From Crenothrix polyspora (GTDB lineage Bacteria; Pseudomonadota; Gammaproteobacteria; Methylococcales; Methylomonadaceae): 64,000 nucleotides of DNA. Shown here one piece after another: positions 17,018-26,600 of this stretch (its first letter is position 1; each line of letters begins with the position of its first letter). The stretch spans positions 1-64,000 of the forward strand of contig NZ_FUKI01000165.1 of assembly GCF_900163755.1 (NCBI RefSeq). The letters are read 5' to 3'. The notes under the pieces are model-generated. The model saw nothing but the letters and a program-made list of their open reading frames with translations. It had not been told where the DNA came from and did not search any database. A program made the position numbers and the translations under genes.

Positions 17018-18289
17018 ATGGTCGATCAACAACTCAAAACCCTTACCGCCATAAAATCCAATCCGCGACGTGAAACTGTGCCGAAGAGAGCTGTATTCCA
17101 ATACGATTTTTGTGCCCTACCGCGCTACATTGAAATGCTCTATCCCTCACTCCGTATTGCTGTGGTTTATGGGGGAAACAAGGATAAGGATGGATCGGTC
17201 ATTTTCAAAACGGTGAATCCACGCTCCTGGAAAAGCTATGAGACTGTAGCGCGTGATATTCAAAATGCCTTGCAGGAAATTGGCTTTCAGCAGGTGTATT
17301 TGATGCCGGATGATATGACGCTCCCGCAGCGTCTTAAAGACGAACGGATTCATCTGGTTTGGCTGAATACCGGAGGGGTGCAGGGCTATAATCCCATGAG
17401 CCATAGCCCAACGATGCTCGAAATGCTTGGCATTCCTTACGTGGGGCATGATCCGTTGTATTCCACCCTTCTGGATAACAAGCATGCATTCAAGCGACAA
17501 CTTCAGGCACTCGGCATCAAAACCGCGCCTTTTATGACGTGGCATCCCTCTCAAGGTCCGCTGACACCTGGTACGAGTCCACATTTTTTAGCGGCTTTTG
17601 GCGATTATGCCGGTCCTTTTATTGTGAAGCCGGTTTCAGGGCGCGCATCCTTACTTGTTGAAGTGGTGAACACATTAGAAGAATTGCCGAGCGTGGCGCA
17701 AAAAATTTACGATGCTACCAGTATTACGGTTTTGGTCGAGACTTACCTGCCGGGACGTGAATTTTGTGTAGCCGTGTGTGGGGGAGTCACTCATCTGAAT
17801 GGGGCTTTTTCAAAAACGCCTCGCCCCTTTACCTTGTCACCTGTTGAACGGCTATTTGAAGCCGATGAAACCATTGTCACATCGATGGATCACAAAGCCA
17901 TTACCACCGAACGGTCACGTTTGCTAGACCCATCGGAGAGGGATCTCAAACAAGAATTACGCGACTTGGCAGAGAAAATCTATTGGGATTTGAACTTACA
18001 GTCGCTTATCCGCATTGATGTTCGGGCTGATTCAGAGGGTGTTCTCCATATTCTCGAGGCCAATCCCAAGCCCGATCTCAAAAAGCCGACGGCGGATGTA
18101 ACCAGTTTGGTGATGATTGGTTGGCAGGAATACGGCGGAAACTATAATGATCTGATCTTGGGGTTGCTGGCTGACCGCCTGGATTATCTTTTCGTCTATA
18201 ACAGGGGGGTCGCTCAGCCTATCATTAACCTACTGAAGCCATGCTCTATTATGCTGACGAATGTAAAATCGCCGTGCTCAGCAAACTGA
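17018..18289 (+). CDS. D-Ala-D-Ala ligase-like ATP-grasp enzyme
   Basis: About 423 residues from ATG 17018, chosen for AGGAAGG 10 bases upstream; earlier starts at 16955 and 16979 lack a spaced site. ATP-grasp features in order: N-terminal IAVVYGGNKDKDGSV, GIPYVGHDPLYSTLLDNKHAFK, ATP-binding PFIVKPVSGRASL, VLVETYLPGREFCVAV, and metal-binding RIDVRADSEGVLHILEANP. Relatives join amino acids through an acyl phosphate. The end of the Mg motif, NPKPDLKKP, departs from the NTxPG of true Ddl, so another amine acceptor is likely. It probably forms a two-gene unit with the P-type ATPase 61 bp downstream. Confidence 0.8.
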   Translation: MVDQQLKTLTAIKSNPRRETVPKRAVFQYDFCALPRYIEMLYPSLRIAVVYGGNKDKDGSVIFKTVNPRSWKSYETVARDIQNALQEIGFQQVYLMPDDMTLPQRLKDERIHLVWLNTGGVQGYNPMSHSPTMLEMLGIPYVGHDPLYSTLLDNKHAFKRQLQALGIKTAPFMTWHPSQGPLTPGTSPHFLAAFGDYAGPFIVKPVSGRASLLVEVVNTLEELPSVAQKIYDATSITVLVETYLPGREFCVAVCGGVTHLNGAFSKTPRPFTLSPVERLFEADETIVTSMDHKAITTERSRLLDPSERDLKQELRDLAEKIYWDLNLQSLIRIDVRADSEGVLHILEANPKPDLKKPTADVTSLVMIGWQEYGGNYNDLILGLLADRLDYLFVYNRGVAQPIINLLKPCSIMLTNVKSPCSAN

Positions 18290-18350
18290 TGCCCCCGCAC
18301 CTGCGTCATGCGATAACTGTCTTGAAAAACACTGCTGGTAATAAAATAAC

Positions 18351-20375
18351 ATGCTTATTGAATTAGCAGGGGTTATGGGTATCGGCCTGTATGCACGTCA
18401 GCGTCTGCAACAAAAAAAAGGGAGGTTGGCGAAGGTGCTGACAAATTCCCCACCATCGATCATGCCGTTTATGGGTGATGTCCGCAACCAGCAGTTGCAG
18501 GAGTTTTCGCCAGGAACGCTGGACGGGAAAAGCAAAGAGCAAGCATTGACCGACCGCAATATGACGATTGCACTCACGTCGATGGGGTTGGCGATAGCGG
18601 GGAAGATAATTTACGCACCCTTGGCGCTGTTGAGTTTGCCCGGAATTCTGTACATGACGCAGTATTCCGTGGTGCATACCTATAAGAATTTGCTTAAGGA
18701 CAAAAAGCTCACTGTTGATCTGTTGTCGGCAGCAAATAAGGTTTTTTTTCTGCTTAACGGCTATCTGGCTCTGGCTGGTTTCTCGGTGGCACTGTTTAGT
18801 GTCAACCTGAAGTTATTAAATAAAATCAGTAACGATTCCAAAAAAAGTATCATTGATGTTTTTAAGCAGCAACAGGATTCTGTCTGGGTTGTGGTAAATG
18901 GTATTGAGCGTGAAATAGCGTTTACCGAACTGCAAACAGGGGATGTCGTCGTGGTCGGCGCGGGCGGCACTATCCCCGCCGACGGGGTGATCTGTGAGGG
19001 TTCTGCTGCTATCGATCAGCATATTTTGACAGGAGAATTTCAACCGGTGGAAAAAGGCCAGGGCGCGGAAGTATTTGCCCTGACGTTGGTACTGTCCGGC
19101 AAGATTTACATCCAGACCCATAAGACGGGGCAGGAAACAACGGCTGCCCAGATCGCCAAGATCCTCAACAATACCGTCAGTACCAAAACGGATATTCAAC
19201 TGCGGACTCAGGAAATGACGGATAAAACGGTACTGCCCACCATTGTCTTATGTGGTATGGCATTACCGTTCCTGGGTCTTACAGGAGCGATAGTGATCAT
19301 CAATTCCCACTTCAAATACCGAGCGACTATTGCGTCCTCGATTGGTGTGCTGAACTACCTCAATACCGCCTCGCATAATGGCATTTTGATGAAAGATGGG
19401 CATACGTTCGAGCTGTTAAAGTCGGTGGATACCGTGGTGTTCGACAAAACCGGCACCCTGACGGAAGAGCAGCCGCGTGTGGCACGCATCCATGTCTCTG
19501 AGGGCTATTCGGAGCACACGGTTCTACGTTACGCAGCCGCAGCAGAGGCCAAACAAAGTCACCCGATAGCCAGGGCTATCCTGCAATATGCCACGGATCA
19601 GCAAGTGGAACTGCCGGAAGTAGAAGAATCCGCCTATAAACTGGGTTATGGCCTCACGGTCAGTGTTGAAGGGCAGATTATCCGAGTGGGCAGTTTGCGT
19701 TTTCTGGAACAAGAAGGCATCCCCATTAGCGAATCCATCCGTCAGGTTCAGGCGCATTGCCATGCACAGGGTTTGCCGTTGGTTGCCGTCGCCTTAGCGG
19801 ATGCTGTTATTGGGGTGATTGAACTCGAAGCTACTATCCGCGAGGGCACCAAGAAATATATCGATCAACTACGGGAACGTGGCATCACGTCCATGTATAT
19901 CATTTCCGGCGATCACGAAGCGCCCACGCGCAAGATCGCGCAGGAATTGGGCATAGACCATTATTTTGCGGAAACACTGCCGGAACAGAAAGCGGAATTG
20001 ATCGCCAAGCTGCAATCTGAAGGTAAGAACATCTGTTATATCGGTGATGGCATCAATGATTCGATAGCACTGCAACAGGCGAACGTTTCCATTTCCATCC
20101 GGGGTGCCTCCACCGTTGCCACGGATGTTGCGCAAATCGTCCTGATGGACAAAACCCTCCAGCAGTTGCCTTACCTGTTCGATATGGGTCAGCAATTCGA
20201 TGGACATATAAAAAAGGTGGTGGCGGCCGTTGTCGTTCCCAGTCTCGTGTCGGTAGGCGGGGCAATTTTCTTACATATAGGCTTGCTACAATCTTTCCTA
20301 CTCCCGCAGTTAGGCTTGATAGCTGGCGTGGCGATGGCCATGCGGCCACGTATCAAACACTCAAGACGTACCTAG
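18351..20375 (+). CDS. Atypical P1B-like P-type ATPase, copy B
   Basis: 674 residues: hydrophobic N-terminal helix (MLIELAGVMGIGLYA) then basic residues, actuator loop TGEF (ILTGEFQPVEK, glutamate kept, serine replaced by phenylalanine), Asp365 in FDKTGTLTEEQPR, SHPIA, and GDGINDSIALQQAN. The membrane motif where P1B pumps have CPC reads ASSIGVLNYL, with no cysteine or proline. No N-terminal metal-binding domain. Catalytic core apparently intact; substrate unknown. With the ATP-grasp gene it lies between 65-bp direct repeats, pointing to insertion or duplication as a unit. Confidence 0.85.
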   Translation: MLIELAGVMGIGLYARQRLQQKKGRLAKVLTNSPPSIMPFMGDVRNQQLQEFSPGTLDGKSKEQALTDRNMTIALTSMGLAIAGKIIYAPLALLSLPGILYMTQYSVVHTYKNLLKDKKLTVDLLSAANKVFFLLNGYLALAGFSVALFSVNLKLLNKISNDSKKSIIDVFKQQQDSVWVVVNGIEREIAFTELQTGDVVVVGAGGTIPADGVICEGSAAIDQHILTGEFQPVEKGQGAEVFALTLVLSGKIYIQTHKTGQETTAAQIAKILNNTVSTKTDIQLRTQEMTDKTVLPTIVLCGMALPFLGLTGAIVIINSHFKYRATIASSIGVLNYLNTASHNGILMKDGHTFELLKSVDTVVFDKTGTLTEEQPRVARIHVSEGYSEHTVLRYAAAAEAKQSHPIARAILQYATDQQVELPEVEESAYKLGYGLTVSVEGQIIRVGSLRFLEQEGIPISESIRQVQAHCHAQGLPLVAVALADAVIGVIELEATIREGTKKYIDQLRERGITSMYIISGDHEAPTRKIAQELGIDHYFAETLPEQKAELIAKLQSEGKNICYIGDGINDSIALQQANVSISIRGASTVATDVAQIVLMDKTLQQLPYLFDMGQQFDGHIKKVVAAVVVPSLVSVGGAIFLHIGLLQSFLLPQLGLIAGVAMAMRPRIKHSRRT

Positions 20376-20523
20376 AGAAAAATTAGGTCGCCCCAAATAC
20401 GACTACTTATAATTTTTATATTATTAATAATCAATATGTTAGTCTGTATTCGTGGTTTTATTTCAGATAAAATTGATACTTGTCGTTAAGGCGGGGAAGG
20501 CAGGGGAGTTATGGGGCGGCGCT

Positions 20524-20588
20524 TAAACGACTTAACTTTTCTTAACAAAATGGGTGTTGAGTTATTTAGCTTAGATGGCTATCTTGTC
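20524..20588 (+). repeat. 65-bp direct repeat, right copy, with cluster box e
   Basis: Matches 16853-16917 at 63 of 65 positions, counted by eye. It carries box e and the same downstream promoter stretch, here placed to serve the PKS operon. Confidence 0.8.
20531..20546 (+). promoter_or_regulatory. Cluster box e
   Basis: CTTAAC-TTTT-CTTAAC, a perfect tandem hexamer on a 10-bp period, about 170 bp upstream of the dioxygenase start. It is the best candidate for control of the biosynthetic operon. Confidence 0.65.
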
Positions 20589-20716
20589 AGCATCGACCGT
20601 GTATTAACGTGTGCTTATCATCTTCAACAAGCAAGGAAATTGTATGAATGTCTTTATTTTCGTGGGCTGGTAATTTTAGTGATGGCTAATAGAAGGGTTT
20701 TGTATTGGGTGTGGGC

Positions 20717-21769
20717 ATGATAAATCAATTTTTACTGACTGACGACGAGATTCGGAGCATCGATGCCTTATTGGAGAGTTTAGCGGCACAATACCAGACA
20801 CCCGAAGACCCCCAGTTTTTACACGAGGCCGTTATATGTGCCCATGACCTGCCCTTGCGGGCACGAAAATTTATCAATGATTTCCGCTTAAAAGAATCAG
20901 CTGACTCGGCGGTGTGTGTTATTTCCGGCTACCCGATTGACAACCAAAAAATTGGCTTGACCCCGCGTGACCGGGGCAGCAAAAGCGATACCCTGCAAAC
21001 CCTTAAAGAACAGATGTTATTAGTGTTATTTGGATCCTTGTTGGGTGATCCTGTGGGTTGGTCGACCCAACAAGCGGGGCATATTGTGCATGATATCGCG
21101 CCGGTAAAAGGCCAGGAAACCGACCAGACCGGCTCCAGCAGTTTAGAGGAATTGTTCTTCCATACCGAAGATGCCTTTCACCCTTATCGCGGTGACTACC
21201 TGGGTATGATGTGTTTGCGTAATGAAGGCCAGGCGGCAACGACCTTGGTATCCAATCAAATTGTATCCCGTTTGCCCCAGCCTATTATTAATACGCTTTT
21301 TGAGCCGCGTTTTGTCATCCGTCCTGATGCCAGCCAATTTGAAAAACACCGTTTTGCTAAAGTCGATGAATTGAGTGAAGACGATTTTAAGCAATTTTTG
21401 CAACATTCAGATGCCAAAATCACCCAAATGAACAGCCAGCCTGAACCGATTGCCATCTTCTTTGGCGATCCTAAATCACCTTATATCCGTGTGGATTGCC
21501 ATGTCTACATGGATGCGTTGGATGAAGAGGCAAGTGTTGCTATACAAGCTTTTAACAGTGCGGTGTATGAGGCGCAAGTTGACTTGGAACTGGAAGCAGG
21601 AGAAATCTGCTTTATAGACAACTACCGTGCCTTGCATGGCCGCAAGCCATTCAAATACCCGGCCAAGTATGACGGCACTGACCGCTGGTTAAAGCGGGTC
21701 AATATCATCAGGGACATTAGGAAATCACGCGATATGCGTATGACCAGTACCTCGCGTATTATTTTTTAA
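20717..21769 (+). CDS. Clavaminate-synthase-like Fe(II)/2-oxoglutarate dioxygenase
   Basis: 350 residues from ATG 20717. The iron motif is His149-x-Glu151 (FHTEDAFHPYRGDYLGMMCLRN) with distal His307 (YRALHGRKPF) and a following arginine (DRWLKRVNI) that would bind 2-oxoglutarate. The HTED...HPYR context is that of the VioC/OrfP/clavaminate synthase group, which often hydroxylates the beta or gamma carbon of free basic amino acids. First gene of the operon, 13 bp before the ammonia-lyase. It may hydroxylate histidine, another amino acid used for release, or the product. Substrate not determinable from sequence. Confidence 0.83.
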   Translation: MINQFLLTDDEIRSIDALLESLAAQYQTPEDPQFLHEAVICAHDLPLRARKFINDFRLKESADSAVCVISGYPIDNQKIGLTPRDRGSKSDTLQTLKEQMLLVLFGSLLGDPVGWSTQQAGHIVHDIAPVKGQETDQTGSSSLEELFFHTEDAFHPYRGDYLGMMCLRNEGQAATTLVSNQIVSRLPQPIINTLFEPRFVIRPDASQFEKHRFAKVDELSEDDFKQFLQHSDAKITQMNSQPEPIAIFFGDPKSPYIRVDCHVYMDALDEEASVAIQAFNSAVYEAQVDLELEAGEICFIDNYRALHGRKPFKYPAKYDGTDRWLKRVNIIRDIRKSRDMRMTSTSRIIF

Positions 21770-21782
21770 GGCCTCATTCTAT

Positions 21783-23627
21783 ATGTCGGAAAATTCCCAA
21801 AACACCGTTGACAAAGCTAACAACGATACCTTATTCCAAGTCGGCGACCAGCGTTTAAGTATAACTCAGCTCATGCAAATAGCCCGGCTAGGGCAAGCGG
21901 TTATGGCGCTTTCTCCTGATGCACTGGCGCGTGTTGAAGCCAGCAGAGCGTGGGTGATGCAAACTGTCGGTGACATCGCCGACGCGAAGGCTAACGGTAA
22001 TAAGCCCTCTGCCTATTACGGCATCAATACAGGCTTTGGCGCGTTGGCAGGGCGGTCGGCACTTGATAGCACTTACTTGACTAAAGTGTTGGGGCGCAAC
22101 CTGATTGCCAGCCACTCTGTTGGGGTAGGGCCGTATTTTGACGAAGAAGTGATCCGCGCCACTTTGCTGATCCGCGCACAATCTTTGGCGCAAGGCTATT
22201 CGGGTGTTCGCCCGGTCATCATTAATACCTTGGTCGCCATGCTCAATAACCGGGTGTATCCGGCTGTGCCCGAACAGGGCTCACTGGGTGCGAGTGGTGA
22301 TCTGGCACCGTTATGCCATCTGTTGCTGGTGATGTGCCACGCACCACAGCCAGACTCAGCGGACGATATTGACCTAAAGCTAGACACCACCGATGGTGAA
22401 GCCTTTGTGCCGTTTGTGCCCAGTGCGGTTAATACATCACAGGATAATGCTAGCACACCGCCTTATTTTCACCTGACACAATCACCTTGTACTGGTGAGC
22501 AAACTTTGTGGCAACGGGTATCCGGCACGCAAGCGATGGCATCGGTAGGCGGTAAGATTGAATTGCAGGCCAAAGAAGCCCTGGCTTTGAGCAATGGTGC
22601 CACCGTGTCAGCGGCCATTGCGGCACTGGTGGTGCATGATGCCCAGAACCTGCTCGACAATGCCGAATTGGTGGTTGCTATGACACTGGAAGGCATACGT
22701 GGTTTCCGTGACCCGTTCTACCCGCATGTGCATAGGGCGCGTGGCCATCTTGGTGCGGAAAAAATTGCCGCCCAAATCTTGCTTTATGTAGAGGGCAGCC
22801 AAATCCTTGATCCAGGCGACTTGAAGACGCAGCCCAAACGTGTGCCGCCCCAAGACCCCTACTCTGTACGCTGTGCGCCGCAGGTGCTGGGCACGATACG
22901 CGACACCTTGGACTTGGCCAGGCAATGGGTGGAGATGGACTTAAATGCCGCCACCGACAACCCGTTAATTTTCCTCGACCTGGAACGGGATTATAAGACC
23001 GTGTCGGGTGGTAATTTTCATGGCGAGCCGATTGCGATGGCGATGGATTTTTTAAGCATTGCTTTGACCGAGCTGGGCAGTATTTCAGATCGCCGTATGT
23101 TCAATCTTATCGACTACTACCCCAGCAAGACCTATGAAGACCCTGTCCAGAAAATCAACCCCCAGCATGGCTTAAGCGGATTTTTGATCGACGAGCCGAA
23201 AATCACCGAAGGTCTAAACACCGGCCTGATGATGTTGCAGGCCACCGCCGCCGCCCTGGTATCAGATTGCAAAGTGCTGGCACATCCGGACAGTGTTGAC
23301 TCTATACCCAGTTCCGCCAATCAGGAGGATCATGTCAGTATGAGCCTTAATGCCGCGCTGCATGCCCGAAAAATCGTGCAAAATGTCGAAAATATTTTGG
23401 CTCTGGAATTCCTGTGTGCCACCCAGGCCATCGGTTTGCAGCTTGCCAAGCATGGCAATGAAGACCTACAGCCTGGCACAGGCACAAAAGCCGCTTACGA
23501 TTGTATGCGGGCGGCGGGCGTGGAATTTTTGACGCAAGATAGGGTGCTGTACCCTGATATCCGAAAGGCCTTGCACCTGGTGCGTAGCGGTGCTTTGGTG
23601 CAAGCCGCTCGGCAGGCGGGTGCCTAG
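21783..23627 (+). CDS. MIO-type aromatic amino acid ammonia-lyase with histidine signature
   Basis: 614 residues. The MIO prosthetic group would form from Ala170-Ser171-Gly172 (SLGASGDLAPL). Other core blocks: YYGINTGFGALAG, RCAPQVLG and SGGNFHGEP. Two specificity positions match histidine lyases: Ser110-His111 (NLIASHSVGVG; tyrosine lyases have His-Leu and phenylalanine lyases usually Phe-Leu) and Glu515 in ANQEDHVSM. So the likely reaction is histidine to trans-urocanate plus ammonia. It is about 100 residues longer than typical HutH, with an insert near 195-240. It stops 3 bp before PKS1, strongly suggesting a starter-unit role rather than histidine catabolism; no other hut genes are present. 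Confidence 0.85.
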   Translation: MSENSQNTVDKANNDTLFQVGDQRLSITQLMQIARLGQAVMALSPDALARVEASRAWVMQTVGDIADAKANGNKPSAYYGINTGFGALAGRSALDSTYLTKVLGRNLIASHSVGVGPYFDEEVIRATLLIRAQSLAQGYSGVRPVIINTLVAMLNNRVYPAVPEQGSLGASGDLAPLCHLLLVMCHAPQPDSADDIDLKLDTTDGEAFVPFVPSAVNTSQDNASTPPYFHLTQSPCTGEQTLWQRVSGTQAMASVGGKIELQAKEALALSNGATVSAAIAALVVHDAQNLLDNAELVVAMTLEGIRGFRDPFYPHVHRARGHLGAEKIAAQILLYVEGSQILDPGDLKTQPKRVPPQDPYSVRCAPQVLGTIRDTLDLARQWVEMDLNAATDNPLIFLDLERDYKTVSGGNFHGEPIAMAMDFLSIALTELGSISDRRMFNLIDYYPSKTYEDPVQKINPQHGLSGFLIDEPKITEGLNTGLMMLQATAAALVSDCKVLAHPDSVDSIPSSANQEDHVSMSLNAALHARKIVQNVENILALEFLCATQAIGLQLAKHGNEDLQPGTGTKAAYDCMRAAGVEFLTQDRVLYPDIRKALHLVRSGALVQAARQAGA

Positions 23628-23630
23628 GTT

Positions 23631-26600
23631 ATGTTAACCCAATTATTGCTACGTGCCGCCAAGGCAACACCCAACAAAGCAGCGGTTGTTCAAGGTAAAC
23701 AACGTATCAACTATGCTGGGCTGCATCGGCTGGCAGGATGTGGCAGTGTTGGCTTGCAGCGCCTGGGTATCAATCGCGCCGATTGTGTGGCGGTGGCGTT
23801 GCCCAACTGCCCTGAATTTGTCATCAGCTTGTTTGCCTGTGCCCGTTTGGGTGCGGTTTTGCTGCCGCTGAATCCGCATTACACCCAGGACGAAATGCAG
23901 CGCTTCCTGGTGGATGCCAATGCTAAAATCATTATAACCGACCTTGCCAGGGCAGCGTTGTGCCAACAAATAATTGCAGAAATGGCGTGGCCGGTTCAGT
24001 TGGTAGTCTTAGGTGAAACGCTAGGATCGACGCTGGGTTTTGACGATCTTGTCGATAATGCTGAACCGCCCCTGCCCTCTGGGATGATAACAGGGAATGC
24101 GCTTTATCTTTATACCTCAGGTTCCACCAGCGAATACAAGCGGCTTTGTTGCACTCAGGAAAACTTATATTACGAAGCCCATAACTTTGTTGAGACGGTT
24201 GGCCTTGGTGCAGATGATGCTATCTTGTGTACTGTGCCACTGTACCATTCCTACGGCTTTGGCAATGGTTTATTGGATGCGGCTTACACGGGAGCTACGC
24301 TGGTGCTGCTTGAGCCTGTCGTTGATAATGGCAAGATTGTTGATACGCCTTTTGTCAGCCGTACTGCGCGTGTGCTGGAATTGATACGCCAAGAAGCCAT
24401 TCGCTTTTTTCCAGGCGTGCCTTACCAGTTTGCCGCGCTGGCCGAATTACCACCGGAGAGGGTCGTCGACTTGTCGGGGCTTAAATTATGTATTTCATCC
24501 GGCGATGTGTTGCCCCAATACACTTATACGCAATTTTTAAAGCGTTTTGGTATTGCTATTCGTTCCTTATACGGTTCCACCGAAGCCGGTTCTATTTGTG
24601 TCAATACTGACCCTACCGAACACATGGTGTTTGGTTCGTTAGGCCTGCCGTTACGCAATGTGGCTATTCAAATCCGCGATGAACACGGCCACATAATACA
24701 AGGGGATAGCGAGGGTGCCATTTGGGTAAAAAGTCCGGTTATTCCGCCCAATGGGTATGATAACCGCCCAGAATTAACTACCCAGGTTTTTCGTGACGGC
24801 TATTACGATACCGGTGATATAGGCAAACAGGATGCGCGGGGGCATTTAATTATCACCGGTCGTAAACAAACTTTTGTCGATGTGGGTGGTTATAAGGTAG
24901 ATATTGGCGAGCTTGAGGAAGTGCTACACGCACACCCCAAAGTACGTGAAGCCGCAGCTTTGGGTGTAGAGATGGTACAGGGCGGGCAACTGATTAAAGC
25001 CGTCATTGTTGCCGAAGACGGGTGCGATCAGACCGATATTTTGGCGCATTGCCGGCAACACTTGGCTGCGTACAAATTGCCCCGACTCATTGAATTCCGT
25101 GACCGGCTTCCGCGTAGCCCGTTGGGCAAGGTGCTGAAAAAACACTTGCACTCCCAGCCCATAAGTCTGGATGTCCCGCCGTTATCGCAAGCCTTGCACG
25201 CAGTGGCGGGCGTGCCTAAAGCACAACAAATTGCCGTCATTGCAGATCACCTGCATGAGCAGGTTGCCGCCACTTTACACGTTGATTTAACGCAAATTTC
25301 CCGTTCGGCGGCTTTTCAAAGCTTAGGCTTTGATTCTATTCGCGCCGCCGAGCTGCAAAACCGGCTGGTGCAACTGACCGGTTTGGCACTGCCCATTACC
25401 TTATTATGGAATCATCCCAGCATTGATGAGTTGGCGGTGGTGGTATTTGAGCGGCTGTCCTTTGATGTGGCATCGGCACGAGTTGTCGAACAAACACCCC
25501 TCCCTGTAACAAAGCAAGCCACAGATGAAAGGGAAGCGATCGCCATTATTGGCATGGGCTGCCGGTTTCCAGGTGGCGTGACGACACCCGAACAGTTTTG
25601 GCAGTTTTTGCAGGACGGCGGCAATGGGGTGACCGAAATCCCCAAAGATCGTTGGGATGTCGAGCAATACTACGATGCCAACCCTGACACCCCCGGCAAA
25701 AGCTATTCGCGCTGGGGTGGTTTTTTAGCGGGCATTGACCAGTTTGATCCGGCTTTTTTTGCCATCTCACCGCGTGAGGCCGAGCAGATGGATCCGCGTC
25801 AACGCTTGCTGCTGGAAACCGCTTGGGAGGCGTTGGAAAATGCCGTACTGGCTCCTGAAAAACTCGCCGGTAGCAACACAGGGGTATTTATTGGCCACAT
25901 GGTGGGTGATTACCACGCCTTACTCGGCAAACAATTACATCTGGTGGACTCTTATGTCAGTACCGGTGTACTCGATAGCCTGCTCGCCAATCGGCTATCG
26001 TACACCTTAAACTTACAGGGCCCTAGCCTGTCGGTGGATACCGCGTGTTCCTCCGCGTTAACGGCGCTGTACTTGGCCTGCCAGAACTTACGGCAACGTG
26101 AGTGTGACCTGGCACTGGTGGGCGGCGTTAATTTAATGCTGTCGCCTGAGATGCAGGTGATTGGTGCAAAAGCGGGCATATTGTCACCGGTGGGTCGATG
26201 CAGTACTTTTTCGGCGGATGCCGATGGTTTTGTGCGTGGCGAAGGCTGCGGTGTGGTGGTCGTCAAACGCCTTAACGATGCCTTACGGGATAATGACCCG
26301 ATCCTGGCTGTGGTGCGCGGCGCTGCCATTAACCAGGATGGCCGCACCAATGGCATCGCCGCCCCCAATGGTTTTTCACAGCAACGGGTGATACAGCAAG
26401 CCCTCAACGCTGCCCAACTAGAGGCCGCTCAGATTACCTTTATTGAAACCCACGGCACAGGGACTTTAGTAGGCGACCCGATAGAAGTTGAAGCCTTGGC
26501 AGAAATATACGGACTGGCCAGCCCACAAGGTGCCTGTTATTTGGGCGCGGTTAAAACCAATATTGGCCATTTGGAAGGCGCGGCCGGCATTGCAGGGCTC

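Larger units (their letters stand above)
20376..20716. other. Intergenic leader of the PKS operon
   Basis: 341 bp without a convincing gene. The left part is AT-rich (TTATATTATTAATAATC). It then holds the right copy of the 65-bp repeat with box e. A 69-codon frame across this repeat (20511-20720) is not supported as a gene. Confidence 0.6.

Noticed and set aside
20511..20720. 69-codon ORF across the right direct repeat
   Set aside because: It spans a promoter repeat, overlaps the dioxygenase start and has no recognisable features.
21783..23627. Calling the MIO enzyme a phenylalanine or tyrosine ammonia-lyase
   Set aside because: The selectivity positions are Ser-His and NQED, as in histidine lyases; PAL and TAL types have Phe-Leu or His-Leu and NNQD/ANQD without this Glu.
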